Shown piece after piece: positions 61,145-64,000 of a stretch of 64,000 bases of DNA. A program made the position numbers and the translations under genes. The stretch is from positions 85,136-149,135 of the forward strand of contig DATAZL010000035.1 in assembly GCA_036272055.1 (NCBI GenBank), given 5' to 3'. Position 1 is the stretch's first letter, and the number at the start of each line of letters is the position of its first letter. The DNA is from DASZVB01 sp036272055 (lineage in GTDB: Bacteria > Myxococcota_A > Polyangia > Polyangiales > Polyangiaceae). The notes beneath the pieces are model-generated. The model was not told the DNA's origin. It worked only from the letters and a program-made list of their open reading frames with translations, and did not search any database.

Positions 61145-62016
61145 GCAAGCTAGAACTGAAAACAGAAGCCGATCGCCATGTCATCGTCACGCGGCGCTTC
61201 GCGGCGCCGCCCGAGGCCGTCTACAAGGCGCACATCGAGCCGGCGCTGATTCAAAAGTGGATGCTCGGTCCCGCAGGTTGGACCATGCCCGTATGCATCT
61301 GCGAAGCAATACCGGGCGGGAAGATTCGCTACGAGTGGAGCAACGGCAAAGGCGGCGGCTTCTTTCTCACGGGCGAGTTCGTGGCCCTCGAATCCCATAA
61401 ACGACTGCTGCATGTGGAGCGCATGCATATGCCCGACGCGACTCCCGACAATCACATCGAGACCCTGTTCGAACCCGATGGCAGCGGGACCTTGATGGTC
61501 ATGAAAATGACTCTTCCCGATGCAAAGACGCGCGAAGCGATGCTGGCCACCGGAATGGAGCGCGGGATGGAAGCTAGCTACATGCGCCTCGAGGGTGTGC
61601 TCGGCTCGGGGAAAAACAAGGCGAATGGGCAGAGACCAAGCGTTCACGTCAGCATCGACGTGCCCCAGCTGGACGATGGTGTTCGCTTCTACGGCGAGGT
61701 CTTCGGCTTCGTCGAGAAGTCGCGCCCTTTCCCGGCGATGGCCATTCTCGACGCCAACAACGTGACCGTTTGCATGCACGCAAAGGCAATCGGCTCGAGA
61801 AGCTCGCCGGCGAGCGCAGAAACGCGCCACTACGAGCGGCACTGGACCCCCGTGCATATCGACATCCACGTCGAGGACTTCGATGCGGTTCTCGAGAAGG
61901 TGCGCGCGGCTGGAGGCACAGTGGAAATGGAGTTCAGGAATCAGGGCCCAATGCCGGCTGGCTTCTGTGCTGACCCCTTTGGAAACGGGTTCTGTGTCAT
62001 CGGAGAGCGCCCTTGA
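61141..62016 (+). CDS. SRPBCC (AHSA1-like) - VOC (glyoxalase-type) fusion protein
   Basis: A 291-aa fusion. Residues 1-155 are an SRPBCC/AHSA1 domain: 'VIVTRRFAAPPEAVYKAHIE', 'KWMLGPAGWTMPVCICEAIP', 'GEFVALESHKRLLHVERMHM', 'AMLATGMERGMEASYMRLE'. Residues of about 165-291 are a VOC domain: 'SVHVSIDVPQLDDGVRFYGE', 'VFGFVEKSRPFPAMAILDAN', 'VHIDIHVEDFDAVLEKV' and 'GPMPAGFCADPFGNGFCVIG'. Each domain usually exists as a single protein next to an ArsR gene; the fusion and the ArsR remnant suggest a rearranged regulator-enzyme unit. Substrate unknown. Confidence 0.9.
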   Translation: MSKLELKTEADRHVIVTRRFAAPPEAVYKAHIEPALIQKWMLGPAGWTMPVCICEAIPGGKIRYEWSNGKGGGFFLTGEFVALESHKRLLHVERMHMPDATPDNHIETLFEPDGSGTLMVMKMTLPDAKTREAMLATGMERGMEASYMRLEGVLGSGKNKANGQRPSVHVSIDVPQLDDGVRFYGEVFGFVEKSRPFPAMAILDANNVTVCMHAKAIGSRSSPASAETRHYERHWTPVHIDIHVEDFDAVLEKVRAAGGTVEMEFRNQGPMPAGFCADPFGNGFCVIGERP

Positions 62017-62330
62017 AGGGCGACCGCGAGCGTCGCGTCTGCTAACGCCACGTACCTTCAAACCGCAAGCGAGCCCCGACGGGGTCGTGGATGCCTTCGC
62101 TCTGTGCAGCCCGGTTCACATCGAGCAGAGCGCGTGCAGCGCCTTACACACCGTTCCGAGCGGCCGATCCGGACTGCAGTAGCTAATGGCTGTTTCTCGG
62201 CGCCCTCGCGCGTTCCGTCTGCTGGCCGCATCCTTGCAGAGGGCGCCGCACCATCGCAGACAACCGATGAGCGCGTGTGCAAATCCATGCGCTCTAAGGA
62301 TTGTACTGCACCGGAAAGGGAATCAGTCAG
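62017..62330. other. Gene-free region with a small hairpin
   Basis: About 314 bp between the SRPBCC-VOC gene and the neprosin gene. A short stem, CCCCG-A-CGGGG, lies near 62075 and could end transcription of the upstream gene. No further feature is recognised; the neprosin promoter is probably in the last 150 bp. Confidence 0.35.
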
Positions 62331-63863
62331 ATGAATATTCCTCGAAGTGTGATCCGCTCACGTCGCTACTTGCTTGCTCGGCCTGCTTGGCTGGCGCCTG
62401 TTGCCCTGCTGGCATTTGGCTGTGGCACTGCCGCACCGGAAGGCGACAACGGCACCGGCGCCGCCCCATCGAATGAATCGCTCGTGTCCGGCAGCAGCGC
62501 GTCCGTGCAAGCCGCCGCGACGGCAGCCTCGGAACCGCAGCGAGTAAGAGCGTACCTGGACTCGCTCTACGGGGCTGCCGACGTCAGGCATACCTTCACG
62601 ACGAAATTCGGTGAGGTGGTCGACTGCATCGACTTTCAAAAACATCCCGCGGTGAGGGCAGCGGCCAAGGCGGGAACTCCGGTGCTCGACGAAGCGCCGC
62701 CGTTTGCACCGCCGACGCTTCCGTCCCCGCCTGCGATCGACGACAGCGTCGCGTTCAATGGTCAACTGGACGAGAAAGGCGCCCCCCGTGCTTGCCCGGC
62801 CGGCACCGTGCCGTACTTGAGGGAGACCGTAGAGAACATCGGAGCCGCCGGAGGCCTCGACCACTACCTCTGGGCAAAGACTCATTCGAAGCCGAGCCGT
62901 TCTCCAGTGCCGACGAGCCCGGCGGGTCCAGTTTGCACCAGCAACCCGACGAAGAACGGCTATGCCTGGGCGGTAGCCAACGACTCCACGAGCAACCTGG
63001 GCGGAACGACGATTGCCGCGGTCTATAATCCGGGGTCGACTGTCAACACTAATTGCGGCGGATTCCAGCAACCGTCATGTGAACACAGCCTCGCGCAGGT
63101 GTGGGCCACCACCGGCACCTGCGAATATCCGAGCAACTGCACGACCGGCGCTTCCGGAAATGCTGTTCAAAGTGTCGAGCTCGGCTGGCACGTCGACCCT
63201 GGCGTCGAGCACGACATGAAGACGCATTTATTTTCGTTCTCTACACAAAATGGATACAACCTAAACACCAGTGGAGGCGGTTGCTACAACACCTGCTCCT
63301 TCATCCCCGTATCGTCCCCCTCTTATGTTCCGGGACAAGCCATCGCTGGAGTCGTCGGGCCATTTCAGGGGAAGGCGCCGCTGGAGTACGCTTTTCAGGT
63401 CTTCAATCCGGGTCCCACCGCCCCGGCGCAGTATCAGAACTGGTACGTGTACGTGAACGGCGCGCTGATCGGTTACTATCCCGGAAACATCTTCTTCGGA
63501 AACATGACGACCCATGCGACCGATTTCGAGGTCGGTGGTGAAGTATTCTCCGATTATGTCAACGCGCCGAACAACGATGACGTCCAGATGGGCAGCGGCG
63601 TGTCATCGCTCGGGAATGGCTTCACGAACGTTGCGTATCACAGGAGCATCTACACGCTGAATGCGGGCTCCGGCAGCGGCACAATTTGTGGGACTCCGCT
63701 GTGCGGTAGTGGAGTGTGCTATACGGCGATGCCGCTCAGCGGTAACACCGGCATCTGCGGCTATCAGGCGAGTTCGTTCTACGCATTGTCCACCACCGAT
63801 GCGCCTGGGGGTACCCAGTCGACTTGCTGGGCCTCCTACTTCTACTACGGCGGCGGCATCTAG
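62331..63863 (+). CDS. Neprosin-domain lipoprotein (putative prolyl endopeptidase)
   Basis: A 510-aa protein from ATG 62331 with leader 'LAPVALLAFGC' (lipobox Cys31). The C-terminal neprosin domain (about 270-500, DUF239) shows 'AVQSVELGWHVDPGVEHDMK', 'GGGCYNTCSFIPVSSPSYVP', 'QNWYVYVNGALIGYYPGNIF' and 'FEVGGEVFSD'. Glu283 and Glu404 fall where the two catalytic glutamates of plant neprosin lie. 'PRACPAGTVPYLRETVENI' (153-171) is the family's N-terminal block. Neprosins are glutamate peptidases acting after proline; bacterial members are scattered. It likely degrades Pro-rich protein outside the cell. Confidence 0.88.
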   Translation: MNIPRSVIRSRRYLLARPAWLAPVALLAFGCGTAAPEGDNGTGAAPSNESLVSGSSASVQAAATAASEPQRVRAYLDSLYGAADVRHTFTTKFGEVVDCIDFQKHPAVRAAAKAGTPVLDEAPPFAPPTLPSPPAIDDSVAFNGQLDEKGAPRACPAGTVPYLRETVENIGAAGGLDHYLWAKTHSKPSRSPVPTSPAGPVCTSNPTKNGYAWAVANDSTSNLGGTTIAAVYNPGSTVNTNCGGFQQPSCEHSLAQVWATTGTCEYPSNCTTGASGNAVQSVELGWHVDPGVEHDMKTHLFSFSTQNGYNLNTSGGGCYNTCSFIPVSSPSYVPGQAIAGVVGPFQGKAPLEYAFQVFNPGPTAPAQYQNWYVYVNGALIGYYPGNIFFGNMTTHATDFEVGGEVFSDYVNAPNNDDVQMGSGVSSLGNGFTNVAYHRSIYTLNAGSGSGTICGTPLCGSGVCYTAMPLSGNTGICGYQASSFYALSTTDAPGGTQSTCWASYFYYGGGI

Positions 63864-63871
63864 AGCGCCGA

Positions 63872-64000
63872 TCATGTTGATTTCGGAAGGATGTCGATCA
63901 GTTGCGCGCAGGGGGATCGACAGGCGTCCCGCGGCATGATCTCGTGCGCCCAGAGGTGCACGAATGGAACGATGGTCGCCCCCGGTGGATCTATCACGGC
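63872..64000 (-). CDS. 3' end of a possible gene entering from the right
   Basis: A minus-strand frame is open from the window edge to TGA 63874-63872 and reads 'PPGATIVPFVHLWAHEIMPR' and further to 'IDILPKST'. It is only 42 codons, so reality and identity cannot be decided. It would be convergent with the neprosin gene with an 8-bp gap. Confidence 0.3.
   Translation of the reverse strand, partial: AVIDPPGATIVPFVHLWAHEIMPRDACRSPCAQLIDILPKST

Overview
The window is high-GC DNA from a bacterium that is most likely a myxobacterium-type member of Myxococcota (Polyangiales-like). The evidence is content rather than a marker gene: several lipoproteins with long Gly/Ser/Ala 'GGxGG' linkers, a C-terminal sorting tail resembling MYXO-CTERM on a polysaccharide-monooxygenase-like protein, three giant Hanks-type kinase/ATPase/TPR fusion proteins, and a mixture of hydrolases and signalling proteins. 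There is no rRNA, no complete tRNA and no CRISPR array. Almost all real genes are 'housekeeping plus accessory' singletons or short operons.

Region 1 (1-6162) is the end of an integrative element. On the minus strand lies an operon: a 66-aa protein, a small HTH (excisionase/AlpA-like) protein, a Cys-motif protein and two small basic proteins, joined by four successive 4-bp GTGA stop/start overlaps, followed by a primase/RecA-like ATPase protein that runs off the left edge. Divergent from it are a Panacea (SocA/GepA-like) gene with an unrecognised partner, then a tyrosine integrase whose stop codon lies inside a 3' fragment of tRNA-Arg(CCT), the probable attR. The other end of the element and the intact tRNA should lie left of the window.

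Region 2 (6.2-31.9 kb) is chromosomal-looking: an LPMO-like surface protein, a kinase/ATPase/TPR protein, an extensin-like peptidase, a pirin, a lipoprotein hydrolase, a YCII protein, a multi-pass membrane protein, hemB, a possible CheX-like protein, pgm, a GH63 glucosidase, a flavin reductase, a small-drug-export-like protein, a K+ channel, a TSUP transporter, a methyltransferase, a REC-EAL protein and a membrane-bound class III cyclase. An intergenic tandem repeat with strong hairpins sits at 13.1-13.4 kb.

Region 3 (32-55 kb) holds an AraC regulator, a Gly-rich lipoprotein, an ArsB/NhaD-type transporter, a DUF2236 protein, a DTW-domain tRNA-modifying enzyme, a second kinase/ATPase/TPR paralogue, an ATP-dependent DNA ligase with a DUF2304/GT2 pair, a 5'-nucleotidase-like lipoprotein, a nucleotidyltransferase (MNT-like) pair, and a translationally coupled pair: an ATP/ADP-carrier-like transporter with a HEAT-like tail and a kinase/pseudocyclase/AAA/TPR protein. 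A second hydrolase lipoprotein and a transglutaminase-like protein follow.

Region 4 (55-64 kb) is accessory. It contains a 1140-aa secreted protein with 15 eight-cysteine repeats, degenerate repeats, a truncated regulator, a 3' fragment of a tRNA (Ser-like acceptor) beside an internally deleted integrase, a ParE-type toxin-antitoxin pair, an ArsR remnant in front of an SRPBCC-VOC fusion, and a neprosin-domain lipoprotein. The most unusual items are the coupled element operon with its Panacea pair, the P-loop-deficient kinase paralogues, and the transporter-kinase/pseudocyclase pair.
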